In this document: piece by piece, positions 1 through 7,809 of the stretch | How the letters are laid out: each line of letters starts with the position of its first letter | How positions within the stretch are numbered: the stretch's first letter is position 1 | NCBI GenBank assembly: GCA_016712865.1 | Contig: JADJQH010000001.1 | Location: 278,092-342,091 of the forward strand | DNA from: Dokdonella sp. | Lineage (GTDB): Bacteria; Pseudomonadota; Gammaproteobacteria; Xanthomonadales; Rhodanobacteraceae | Length of the DNA: 64,000 nt | Direction: 5' to 3' | Position numbers and translations under genes: made by a program | The notes under the pieces: generated by a model | What the model saw: only the letters and a program-made list of their open reading frames with translations | Databases searched by the model: none | Told to the model about the DNA's origin: nothing

Positions 1-1
1 G

Positions 2-610
2 GGCACAGAGGTTATCGCTGAGGTTAGCGCGTTCCCTGGCGAATCGTTCCGGGGTTCGGTCGAGTCCTTGCTTCCCGATCTTGATGCGGGCACGCGAACC
101 CAGATGGCGCGCATCGTCCTCGACAATCCCGGACACCGGCTCGCACCGGGCATGTTTGCGGACTTGCAGTTCGCAAGCGACACGCGTGATTCCCATCTCT
201 TGATTCCTGACGGCGCTTTGATCGCTACCGGCACCGATGCGCGCGTGATTGTGGTCGTGGACGATGGAACGTTCCGTCCCGTGCGTGTGATCGCAGGCCA
301 CTCCGCCGCCGGCAAGACGGAAATCCTCAAGGGACTGAACGTCGGTGATCGCGTGGTCGTCTCGGGACAGTTTCTGATCGACTCGGAGGCAAGCCTGTCC
401 GGCGCGCTGGACCGCTTGTCCACACCCGACGGAGACATGGGAGGCAGCGGCAACGCCGACGACGGCGGCATGCCCGGCATGGACATGCCGGCACCACAAC
501 AACCGCCGGCGATGGACGCGGACATGCGCAATGACGCCGACGCCATGAAGGACATGGCTGCTGATCGGAACATGCCTGGGACGTCGCAATCACAGGAGCA
601 CCCACGATGA
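2..610 (+). CDS. cusB: CusB/CzcB-type periplasmic adaptor of a heavy-metal RND pump (5' end outside window)
   Basis: This is the C-terminal part of a membrane-fusion (adaptor) protein that links an inner-membrane RND pump to an outer-membrane channel. The reading frame is open from base 2, so the start lies upstream of the window. The visible part contains the adaptor's beta-barrel and membrane-proximal segment ([11 protein letters not shown], then [14 protein letters not shown] and a [20 protein letters not shown]-like end), matching the CusB family. After the conserved domain there is an unusual tail rich in Met and Asp ([20 protein letters not shown]) that may bind Cu(I)/Ag(I). The stop overlaps the cusA start (ATGA), so the two are translationally coupled. 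It is paralogous to the adaptor at 39050-40540 but lacks that protein's C-terminal metal-binding module. Confidence 0.9.
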   Translation, partial: GTEVIAEVSAFPGESFRGSVESLLPDLDAGTRTQMARIVLDNPGHRLAPGMFADLQFASDTRDSHLLIPDGALIATGTDARVIVVVDDGTFRPVRVIAGHSAAGKTEILKGLNVGDRVVVSGQFLIDSEASLSGALDRLSTPDGDMGGSGNADDGGMPGMDMPAPQQPPAMDADMRNDADAMKDMAADRNMPGTSQSQEHPR

Positions 611-3600
611 TTGCGCGCATCATCCACTGGTCGATCGGCAATCGTTTCCTCGTCTTGCTGGCTGCCGCCGCCCTGGCCGTCGCTGGCGTCCTTGCCATCG
701 AACGTACGCCCCTGGATGCACTGCCGGATCTGTCGGACACCCAGGTGATCCTGCGCACCAGTTGGCCCGGACAAGCGCCGCAGATCGTCGAGGATCAGGT
801 CACCTATCCGCTGGCGACCACCATGATGTCGGTACCGGGAGCGACCACGGTGCGCGCCTTCTCGTTCTTCGGCGATTCGTACGTCTACGTGTTGTTCGCC
901 GATGGCACCGATCCCTACTGGGCGCGCTCACGCGTGCTCGAATATCTGAGCCAGGTCCGCGACAAGCTGCCCGAGGGCGTGAGCCCCACGCTCGGACCGG
1001 ATGCCACGGGCGTCGGCTGGATCTACGAATATGCCTTGGTCGATCGCAGCGGCCAACATGATCTCGGTGAACTGCGTGGCTTGCAGGACTGGTTCCTGCG
1101 CTATCGGCTCAAGACCGTTCCTGACGTCGCCGAAGTCGCCAGCATCGGCGGCATGGTGCGGGCCTGGCAAGTCGTCGTCGATCCGCAGGCGCTCGCGGCG
1201 CGAGGACTGACAGTTCAGCAGGTCAAGACCGCGATCCGCGACGCCAATGGAGCCAGCGGGGGTTCGGTGATCGAGCAAGGCGAGGCCGAACTGATGGTGC
1301 GCAGTGTGGGCTACCTGGCCTCACAAGTGGAATTTGAGAGCATCCCCCTGCAGACCGGAAGAGACGGAGTGCCGGTGTTGTTGCGCGATGTCGCCCAGAT
1401 TCGGCGCGGACCGACACTGCGGCGCGGGATTTCCGAGCTTGACGGTCAGGGCGAAGTCGCCGGCGGCGTCGTCATCTTGCGCTCGGGCAAGAACGCACTC
1501 ACAGCGATCGATGCGGTCAAGGCGCGCCTGCAGGAGCTCAAAGCCAGTTTGCCTGAGGGCGTCGAGATCGTTCCGACCTACGACCGATCGGTCCTGATCC
1601 GCGCCGCGGTCGACAACCTGTCGCACAAGCTGATCGAGGAATTCCTGGTTGTGGCCTTGGTCTGCGCGCTGTTCCTCTGGCACCTGCGTTCATCGCTGGT
1701 CGCGGTGATCACATTGCCGCTCGGCGTGCTGGCCGCGTTCATCGTCATGCAATGGCAAGGCGTGAGTGCCAACCTGATGTCTCTGGGCGGCATCGCGATC
1801 GCCATCGGCGCGATGGTCGATGCGGCCGTGGTGATGATCGAGAACACGCACAAGCACATCGAGGCCTGGCAGTTGGCCCATGAAGATCGCGATGAGCCCA
1901 GCGCATCGGAACGCTGGGGCCTTGTTGGTGCGGCGGTGGCTGAAGTGGGCCCAGCCCTCTTTGTCAGCCTGCTCGTGATCACGCTTTCGTTCCTGCCGGT
2001 GTTTGCATTGGGTGCGCAGGAGGGACGGCTGTTCAAGCCCTTGGCCTACACCAAGACCTACGCCATGGCTGCCGCCGCGGGGCTGTCGATCACCTTGATC
2101 CCGGTTTTGATGGGTTATCTGGTGCGTGGCCGCATTCGGTCCGAGCACGCCAATCCGGTCAATCGTGCGTTGACCGCGGTGTATCGGCCTGCACTAGGCT
2201 GGGTCTTGAAAGCACCAAAAATGGTGCTGTTGGCCGCCGGGATCGTGCTGGTTTCGGCGGTGTTGCCATGGAGCCGCTTGGGCAGTGAATTCATGCCGCC
2301 GTTGAATGAAGGGACGCTCCTGTACATGCCCACCGCGCTGCCCAGTCTCTCTGCAGGCAAGGCTTCCCAGCTTCTGCAACTGACCGACCGGATGCTCAAG
2401 ACCGTACCCGAAGTCGAGCATGTCTTCGGCAAGGCTGGGCGCGCCGATTCGGCCACCGATCCCGCACCCTTGACCATGTTCGAAACCACGATCACTTTCA
2501 AACCAAAGGCGCAGTGGCGTGCCGGGATGACGATCGAAAAGCTCAAAGGTGAGCTTGATGCCGCTGTGAGGGTGCCCGGTCTGACCAATCTGTTTGTCTA
2601 CCCGATCCGCAACCGCATCGACATGCTCGCGACCGGCATCAAGAGTCCAATCGGCATCAAGGTACTGGGTCCGGATACCCGCCGACTGGAGCAATTGGCA
2701 TCGCAGATCGAAGCGGTGGCCAAGGCGGTCCCCGGGGTGAGTTCGGTGATCTCGGATCGCGCTGCAGGGGGACGATACGTCGATATCACCGTGCGGCGAG
2801 ACGCTGCGGCCCGATATGGCCTGACACAGGCCGCCGTGCAGTCCTTGCTGGCCATGACCGTAGGCGGGGCACCGATCGACCAGACGGTCGAGGGCCTTGA
2901 GCGCTACCCGATTGTGTTGCGTTATCCACGAATCCAACGCGATTCACTGTCTGCGCTTCGCGAGATGCCGATCGTCACCGCCAATGGCAGCCAGATCACC
3001 CTTGGGCAGGTAGCGGATATCGGTCTCAGCGGAGGTCCGCCGATGCTTAAGAGCGAAAACGGGCAGCTGGCGACGTATGTCTACGTCGATACGTCGAACT
3101 CCGATCTTGTCGCACAAGTCGAAGCGATCCGGCAGGCGGTGGCTGCAAAACTTGACCTGCCCGCTGGCTACACGTTGGCCTGGTCGGGCCAGTTCGAGTA
3201 TCTGCAACATGCCTTGGAGCGATTGCGCCTTGTGGTGCCGGCAACGCTTGGCATCGTTTTCCTGCTGATTTATCTGGTGTTCCGCCGGGTCGACGATGCA
3301 TTGATCATCATGCTCAGCCTCCCGCTTGCGCTGGTGGGCGGGCTTTGGCTGATCTGGCTGCTCGGGCATTCGATCTCGGTGGCGACCCTGATCGGATTTA
3401 TCGCGCTTGCCGGCGTGGCAGCGGAATTCGGCATCATCATGCTGCTGTACTTGTGGCACGCGTGGGAAAGACAACTCGCGATAAACCCCGCTGCGGGCGA
3501 TGCAGAACTCGATATCGCAATTCGCGAAGGTGCTCTCCAGCGTGTGCGGCCCAAAGCCATGACGATCGCTGTCATCCTGGCAGGCCTGCTTCCAATCATG

Positions 3601-3771
3601 ATCGGGACCGGAGCAGGCTCGGAAGTCATGCAGCGCATTGCCGCACCCATGGTCGGTGGCATGATCACGGCTCCCCTGTTGTCGATGCTCGTTATTCCAG
3701 CGGCGTTCCGGCTATCGCGCCGCCGCGACCTTGCGCGACGTGCCCAACACAATTTGAAAGCCATGACATGA
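607..3771 (+). CDS. cusA: Cu(I)/Ag(I) efflux RND pump, CusA family
   Basis: Inner-membrane proton-driven RND transporter of 1054 residues, the usual size for CusA. It exports Cu(I)/Ag(I) from periplasm or cytoplasm through the adaptor encoded just upstream. The methionines of the CusA binding site are present at M574 (LLYMP), M624 (LTMFET) and M673 (IDMLATG), which supports a monovalent metal substrate rather than zinc. The transmembrane relay segment ([13 protein letters not shown]) is also conserved. The start codon overlaps the end of the adaptor gene. It is highly similar in length and motifs to the second CusA at 35889-39053, so the window carries two copies of this pump in different genomic contexts. 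No cusF or outer-membrane gene follows it; the next feature on the right is the leftward defence-like block. Confidence 0.95.
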   Translation: MIARIIHWSIGNRFLVLLAAAALAVAGVLAIERTPLDALPDLSDTQVILRTSWPGQAPQIVEDQVTYPLATTMMSVPGATTVRAFSFFGDSYVYVLFADGTDPYWARSRVLEYLSQVRDKLPEGVSPTLGPDATGVGWIYEYALVDRSGQHDLGELRGLQDWFLRYRLKTVPDVAEVASIGGMVRAWQVVVDPQALAARGLTVQQVKTAIRDANGASGGSVIEQGEAELMVRSVGYLASQVEFESIPLQTGRDGVPVLLRDVAQIRRGPTLRRGISELDGQGEVAGGVVILRSGKNALTAIDAVKARLQELKASLPEGVEIVPTYDRSVLIRAAVDNLSHKLIEEFLVVALVCALFLWHLRSSLVAVITLPLGVLAAFIVMQWQGVSANLMSLGGIAIAIGAMVDAAVVMIENTHKHIEAWQLAHEDRDEPSASERWGLVGAAVAEVGPALFVSLLVITLSFLPVFALGAQEGRLFKPLAYTKTYAMAAAAGLSITLIPVLMGYLVRGRIRSEHANPVNRALTAVYRPALGWVLKAPKMVLLAAGIVLVSAVLPWSRLGSEFMPPLNEGTLLYMPTALPSLSAGKASQLLQLTDRMLKTVPEVEHVFGKAGRADSATDPAPLTMFETTITFKPKAQWRAGMTIEKLKGELDAAVRVPGLTNLFVYPIRNRIDMLATGIKSPIGIKVLGPDTRRLEQLASQIEAVAKAVPGVSSVISDRAAGGRYVDITVRRDAAARYGLTQAAVQSLLAMTVGGAPIDQTVEGLERYPIVLRYPRIQRDSLSALREMPIVTANGSQITLGQVADIGLSGGPPMLKSENGQLATYVYVDTSNSDLVAQVEAIRQAVAAKLDLPAGYTLAWSGQFEYLQHALERLRLVVPATLGIVFLLIYLVFRRVDDALIIMLSLPLALVGGLWLIWLLGHSISVATLIGFIALAGVAAEFGIIMLLYLWHAWERQLAINPAAGDAELDIAIREGALQRVRPKAMTIAVILAGLLPIMIGTGAGSEVMQRIAAPMVGGMITAPLLSMLVIPAAFRLSRRRDLARRAQHNLKAMT

Positions 3772-4101
3772 GCAAGATCGGACTTCTTCTTCCAAAGGAG
3801 TGCTGGCACATCGGCAGGACGAAAATTCGTTGCCAAACGTGAAGGACCCACTGCGGTGGTGGTGTGGATCGGTGGTGTTGGACTCCAGAACCAGGGGGTC
3901 AATGCCGCCGATCCGACCGACAGCGCATGTTTTCGAGATGCCGACAGGTTCTCTGGCGATGGTCATACGAAGTGTTCTTTGAGTGGCTAGGTCAGCCGTG
4001 GTGCGTTTCTCACCTAAAACGCACACTACTAGAGATCCTCATCGCAAAAGTTCAATACCAAAACTTAGGAGCAGTCACTCGTTTCTCCGAACCACGCCAC
4101 C
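3772..4101. other. Intergenic region with two dyad structures; no convincing gene
   Basis: No ORF here has family-like sequence. Two inverted repeats are visible. The first is an imperfect 49-bp hairpin (arms GGATCGGTGG at 3866-3875 and CCGCCGATCC at 3905-3914, with a partly paired inner segment). The second is a perfect 8-bp dyad, GTGCGTTT/AAACGCAC, at 4001-4008 and 4017-4024. The region separates the rightward cusBA genes from the leftward defence-like block. It could hold a terminator or the left boundary of the inserted block; nothing seen decides between these. Confidence 0.5.
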
Positions 4102-4701
4102 TCATGGAAAGTGACCTCGCGCAAGATTGCCCAGCCAAATTTCGAATTCCGCCACAGTGTCGAACGGAAAATCCGCGATCTGTGTCGCCCGAAATGTGGC
4201 CAGTTGCGCGGTATTTCGTTCGAGGCCGTTGTAGCCGAACTCCCTCGTCCCGGTGGCGGCTAGCGCGGACATCCACGCGATCACGTGGCCAACATCTGCT
4301 TCGAGGTGAGCCGCGGTGAGCTTCTGTCCTGTGAGCTGCCCATGCAGGATCTTCTTTCGGTACCGATGGATGCGACTGATCTCCGGGGATAACTGCGCAT
4401 GTGCGACACCGATAAGGTCGGCCTCAGTACATCGTGCGAGGCGCACGATGCCTGATAGGAACGTGCTGGGGTAGAGCTGGCGGTTGGCGAGGATCGCTCT
4501 GTTGATCGCGCTCTGCGCTAGCATGTCCAGACCGAAATGTTGCTGGACGAGAAAGCTAAAAAGTCGACGGGTCTGCTTTTCGTACTTCACCCAGGTAAGG
4601 ATCAGCGCGTCGACGCGGCGGGTCGACGCCTGTAACTCCCAGATAGCTTGTACGGTTGCGAATTCGCCTTTTAAGGGATCAGGAATGGTGAGTGTGCCCA
4701 T
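4102..4701 (-). CDS. HEPN-like hypothetical protein
   Basis: A 199-residue protein with no named family that I can assign firmly. Around residues 133-145 it has the string RKKILHGQLTG, which fits the R-x4-H motif of HEPN-domain RNases. The following helices end in a W-x-x-x-L segment and a GYNGLERN stretch, both seen in uncharacterised HEPN-like proteins. A good ribosome-binding site (GAGGAG, 5 nt before the ATG) supports the start at 4701. It lies 197 nt downstream of the E1-like gene on the same strand. HEPN proteins commonly act as toxic RNases in toxin-antitoxin or antiphage modules. A role as an effector or passenger of the neighbouring system is inference only; no antitoxin-like gene adjoins it. 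Confidence 0.6.
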   Translation of the reverse strand: MGTLTIPDPLKGEFATVQAIWELQASTRRVDALILTWVKYEKQTRRLFSFLVQQHFGLDMLAQSAINRAILANRQLYPSTFLSGIVRLARCTEADLIGVAHAQLSPEISRIHRYRKKILHGQLTGQKLTAAHLEADVGHVIAWMSALAATGTREFGYNGLERNTAQLATFRATQIADFPFDTVAEFEIWLGNLARGHFP

Positions 4702-4897
4702 TGGGTCTCCTCATGTAGTTCAAGCGTTGCCAGGCACGTGCTTGAAAGATTGCTGGGGGTCACTATTGCATCGTCAACGAAATACGACCGTGGCGGCAGC
4801 GCTTGCGATTTCAAGTGATGCCCAAGCAGGAGGGGTAGCAACCTGGACGCCTCCAATTGGAAATTTCGTGCAAGGCGATCACTTGTTCCAATCTACT

Positions 4898-6262
4898 TCA
4901 TTTGTTGACATCAATGAACGCACATCGCGTGCTTGGAGATGTCGTCGGCGCACCCAGCCGATGTGACAGAGATTGCATCTGGAGGTCGAGGCTGACGTGT
5001 GTGCCACCCCCGTGCAGGGGTCGTACGAGCTCCGCAATGACCAAGCTCGCGGCGACTGCGCCCACGAACGGCGTGGCCACCGCCTTGGTGGCGAGCATCG
5101 TCACTCCGCACAAATCGCCGCTGTCGTGCGCGAGCTGTTGGTAGGCCTCATTGAGCGTGGCGACCCCTTGGCTTGCCGCCTGTGCAGGCCACAGCTCGCT
5201 GGCCGGCCGCGGTCCGGGCAAGGTATGCATCCGCAGGCTGCGGAAGTCGCGGTAACCGCTGCCCAAACCGGCCTCGATCACCAGCGCGAATGCGGCCGTG
5301 TCGAGGTCGCGCCTCGCGGCGATGTTGTCTACGCCAAACAAGGCGACCGTCGGTTCACCTTGCTGCAGGCGGTGGTGTGCGCCGAACCGGCGTTCAACGA
5401 GCTCGATGTCAAAGCCGATCGCCTCCAGGCGGCGCGCCACCACGCGGGTCTTGCGCACCTTGAGATCGTCGGCACCCACCAGAAGGCAGGTACTCAGGTT
5501 CGACGTGGTAACCCGGTCCACGTCTTGGAGCACGAGGCGGGGGCGTCGATCCTGCGGATACGGCAGCATTCCTAGGACCCATGCGTAGGCTTGGCCTAGA
5601 TGTCCTACCCCGACCAGCCACAGGTCGTTGGGCAAGTACGCAAGTCGAGGACCTCGCCATTCGGGCGACTGCCAGTCGGCGACCGCCAACGGATTCCACA
5701 AGGACAGGCCGATTCGGCGGTGGCCTGCCTCGAGTGAGTCTCCGCGTACGTGCGAGAACGCTTCGCTCACCGCTAATGCGCCGGCGCAAACGCCCGCCAG
5801 GGGATTGTCATCGCTCGTGGTCAGATGGCCGCCGCTGCCGACGGGGGCGATTTGCGCGCACCAGCCATCCCACGTCGGTCGAATGGCGAACGTGGCGCTG
5901 GACGGAACCGCACCGTCCCCGATGAGCAGCGACGGAACGTGCGGGGTCGGGGCGTCGACCACCGTGCCGCCCAGTTGCTGCACAACCTGCGCCGTGGGCA
6001 GGCCGGCGAACAGGGGCAACCGAAGGAGGGGGGCGAGGTCGCCATCCACCTCCACGCGGCCAAGGAATGCTCGGGACGCGGTGCTAAGCGCCGTTACGAA
6101 GCACGCTTGGCCGGCAAGGGTGTCCGCCCAGCCCGTGCCCAAGTGGATTCGCACGCGATACTGCTGGAAGAGGGCAAGCGCCGCTTCGGGCGTAGTGGCT
6201 TCGCCGGCATCGAGCGCCAGCTTGGCCAGGCGGTGCATCGAGTCGGAATCGAACTGGTTCAT
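4898..6262 (-). CDS. bilD: E1-like (ThiF-fold) ubiquitin-activating enzyme, BilD-type
   Basis: A 454-residue adenylating enzyme of the ThiF/E1 superfamily. By family knowledge it should adenylate the C-terminus of the Ubl protein encoded three genes upstream and hand it on as a thioester. The C-terminal half is a Rossmann domain with the glycine-rich nucleotide loop GVGHLG (218-223), acidic residues D247/D249 and a TSNLST segment (252-258). Residues 1-210 are a helper domain that I cannot assign. The usual Arg-Gln after the N-L of ThiF proteins is not visible. C259 and C385 (GDLCG) are the best candidates for the thioester cysteine. The start was chosen at 6262 because it overlaps the upstream JAMM gene stop (ATGA). 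It is the last gene of the Ubl-E2-JAMM-E1 operon. Confidence 0.85.
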   Translation of the reverse strand: MNQFDSDSMHRLAKLALDAGEATTPEAALALFQQYRVRIHLGTGWADTLAGQACFVTALSTASRAFLGRVEVDGDLAPLLRLPLFAGLPTAQVVQQLGGTVVDAPTPHVPSLLIGDGAVPSSATFAIRPTWDGWCAQIAPVGSGGHLTTSDDNPLAGVCAGALAVSEAFSHVRGDSLEAGHRRIGLSLWNPLAVADWQSPEWRGPRLAYLPNDLWLVGVGHLGQAYAWVLGMLPYPQDRRPRLVLQDVDRVTTSNLSTCLLVGADDLKVRKTRVVARRLEAIGFDIELVERRFGAHHRLQQGEPTVALFGVDNIAARRDLDTAAFALVIEAGLGSGYRDFRSLRMHTLPGPRPASELWPAQAASQGVATLNEAYQQLAHDSGDLCGVTMLATKAVATPFVGAVAASLVIAELVRPLHGGGTHVSLDLQMQSLSHRLGAPTTSPSTRCAFIDVNK

Positions 6263-6750
6263 GCAGTGTCCTCTGCCGCAGCGAACGTAATGAGCGTGGT
6301 GACAGGCGGGCCGCGAAAGCGCTGCCAGCGATGAGCACCCTGGTACAGATACAGGCCGACATCTTCGAGGTGCACGGGCCCTTGGGCGAAGTGGGGAACG
6401 ATGAGTGCAAGGTGACCGGCGATTGCGAGCATCGGGTTCTCGCTGTCGCTGCGGCTCTGTCCGGCCCCGTAACGATGGGTGTGCACGTCGGCCACCACAT
6501 CGAGGTCGTGGTCGGCGCAGTAGGCCCACAGCCGACCGAAACTGGCGGCGGACAAGTGCACGAAGTCCGCCTGCAGGGCGTCGTGCTGCAGCTGTTCGTA
6601 CGGAAGGAAGTGGGTCGCGACACGCCGATCGCGCTGCACCTTGCCCAGCAGAAAGCCGCCGCTCTCGCGCACCCCCGCACCCTGCTGGCGAAGATGCGCG
6701 AGGGTCGCTTGCCACAACGCAGGGGAGAGCTCAAGCAGCGGCGCTGACAT
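6259..6750 (-). CDS. bilC: JAB/JAMM metallopeptidase (deubiquitinase-like), BilC-type
   Basis: A 163-residue Mov34/MPN-fold zinc peptidase. The full JAMM signature is present: E29 (in RESGGFLLG), H90-x-H92 (DVHTH), then S99-x-x-D102. In ubiquitin-like systems such enzymes cleave Ubl precursors or remove conjugated Ubl. The partner Ubl already ends in glycine, so deconjugation or proofreading is the more likely job here (inference). The start at 6750 (MSAPLLEL) was preferred over upstream in-frame codons because the upstream sequence is an out-of-frame copy of the E2 gene; it overlaps the E2 end by 20 nt. Its stop overlaps the E1-like start. Confidence 0.9.
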   Translation of the reverse strand: MSAPLLELSPALWQATLAHLRQQGAGVRESGGFLLGKVQRDRRVATHFLPYEQLQHDALQADFVHLSAASFGRLWAYCADHDLDVVADVHTHRYGAGQSRSDSENPMLAIAGHLALIVPHFAQGPVHLEDVGLYLYQGAHRWQRFRGPPVTTLITFAAAEDTA

Positions 6751-7201
6751 GGTCGTGGCCTTGCAAGAGGTCGTGGACGACTTCCAGGTAGTGCGAGATC
6801 CCCTTCGCCGGTTTCCAGATGAGCTGGGGATACTGAGACAGCCATGCATCGTGACCGACCAGGCTCTCCCGGTCGCAGGGCAGGTACAGGGCATGTCCGT
6901 TCTTCCACTCAGGCCTGAAGGCCAGGCGCATGCACTCGCCACCGGTGGGCCAGCGTGCAGCGGCCAGGTGACAATCGCCTTCGAGGTCCCAGAAGCCGCC
7001 GGTCGGCGCAATAGCCGGGAAGCCTTTGCAGTTGAGCCGGAGCACGAACTCCTGCCCGTCGGGTGCGAAGACGCCCACGAAGACAAACGGCCAGTCGACC
7101 CGGTGAAATCGCCAGCGCCCCCGATCCTGGCCCGACAGGAAGCGCGCCGACGCGAGGTCGGCGCGCAAGGACAGCTCATCCGGCGATACCTGCGCGGCCA
7201 T
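6731..7201 (-). CDS. bilB: E2-like ubiquitin-conjugating enzyme, BilB-type
   Basis: A 156-residue protein with the layout of prokaryotic E2-like (UBC-fold) proteins. It has a strand-rich core (FVGVFAPDGQEFVLRL at 41-56), a Pro/Gly turn (GFPAIAPTGGFWDL), a late strand LYLPCDR (105-111), then H117, W120, W129 and a C-terminal helix (YLEVVHDLL). C109 in LYLPCDR is the best candidate catalytic cysteine that receives Ubl from the E1; C58, C77 and C90 are alternatives. The start codon overlaps the Ubl stop (TGATG), and the tail overlaps the JAMM gene, so translation of the four genes is coupled. The assignment rests on fold-level pattern plus the Ubl and E1 neighbours. Confidence 0.8.
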   Translation of the reverse strand: MAAQVSPDELSLRADLASARFLSGQDRGRWRFHRVDWPFVFVGVFAPDGQEFVLRLNCKGFPAIAPTGGFWDLEGDCHLAAARWPTGGECMRLAFRPEWKNGHALYLPCDRESLVGHDAWLSQYPQLIWKPAKGISHYLEVVHDLLQGHDHVSAAA

Positions 7202-7707
7202 CAGCCGTTGATCCGGTGTGCAGGCACCAGGTCGAACACGATGGAGCAGTTGGGGTGCTGCACCAGGGCACCAACGTGGGTGTCCATGTCCGGCTGCTCG
7301 TTGGAGCCGGCGATCTGCAAGACGTGCTCAGCGATGTCGCCGGCCTTCATGCCGAACTGGCGCCCAGCCCACTGACGAATGCGACCGATCGTCGTCGCAG
7401 GGCGGAAGCGGTGTTCCTCCGTGCGCCCCCCAAAACGAACCCCGACCGTCACGTGCTTGCAGCGATGCAAGTGGACGCGCACGCCGTGGCCCTGGTTCAG
7501 GTCCTTGACACGTCGAGGCGACGGGGCGTCCTCGTCGTCCGCGTCATCGTCCTCGACGGAAAGCGAAAGCTCTAAGGCGTCGGTGCCAGGCGGCAGCAGG
7601 GCAAGGGCGGCGCGCTTGAGATCGGCGATGGTGGCGTGGCCGTCGATCTCGACCAGCTTGATGTCGGAAAAGTGCTCCGACTGCACATAGACACGGGTAC
7701 TGGACAT
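7201..7707 (-). CDS. bilA: Tandem ubiquitin-like protein (ISG15-like, BilA-type)
   Basis: A 168-residue protein made of two beta-grasp-like halves. The first spans residues 3-82 and is interrupted by an acidic insert, DDDADDEDA (53-61). The second spans residues 83-163 (THIGR-like strand-helix order, then CSIVFDLV). It ends Arg-Ile-Asn-Gly, so a C-terminal glycine is already exposed for adenylation without processing. A double-Ubl modifier heading an E2-JAMM-E1 operon matches the Bil antiphage system, in which the modifier is conjugated to a phage virion protein; that target has not been shown for this protein. A strong ribosome-binding site (AAAGGAG) sits 9 nt before the ATG. A sigma-type promoter motif ends 54 nt upstream. 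It is the first gene of the operon. Confidence 0.87.
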   Translation of the reverse strand: MSSTRVYVQSEHFSDIKLVEIDGHATIADLKRAALALLPPGTDALELSLSVEDDDADDEDAPSPRRVKDLNQGHGVRVHLHRCKHVTVGVRFGGRTEEHRFRPATTIGRIRQWAGRQFGMKAGDIAEHVLQIAGSNEQPDMDTHVGALVQHPNCSIVFDLVPAHRING

Positions 7708-7761
7708 GCGGTGTTACTCCTTTGGGTTGGAGCCGCGCGTTTTTGCGTGGCTCTTAAGGAG

Positions 7762-7791
7762 TAAGTCGCAGTGAATCCCAAAAATCGGAAA
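7762..7791 (-). promoter_or_regulatory. Predicted alternative-sigma promoter of the Ubl operon
   Basis: On the minus strand this reads TTTCCGATTT, then 10 bases, then CTGCGACTTA. Both half-sites and the spacing are identical to those at 12517-12546 in front of the sigma gene, while the 10-base spacers differ. The motif ends 54 nt before the Ubl start codon, where a promoter would be expected. I infer recognition by the sigma factor encoded at 11736-12467; binding by its Cro-like partner is the alternative. Confidence 0.75.
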
Positions 7792-7809
7792 CCAATCCGC
7801 CGCGTGACG

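Noticed and set aside
3866-3914. Integron attC-like or tRNA-like site
   Set aside because: The hairpin contains GTTGGAC, which fits an attC R-box, but no matching second box is present and no integrase is near. A cloverleaf cannot be drawn.
3864-4319. Forward ORF of 151 codons after cusA
   Set aside because: Its sequence has no family-like composition and half of it lies antisense to the HEPN-like gene, which has a good ribosome-binding site.
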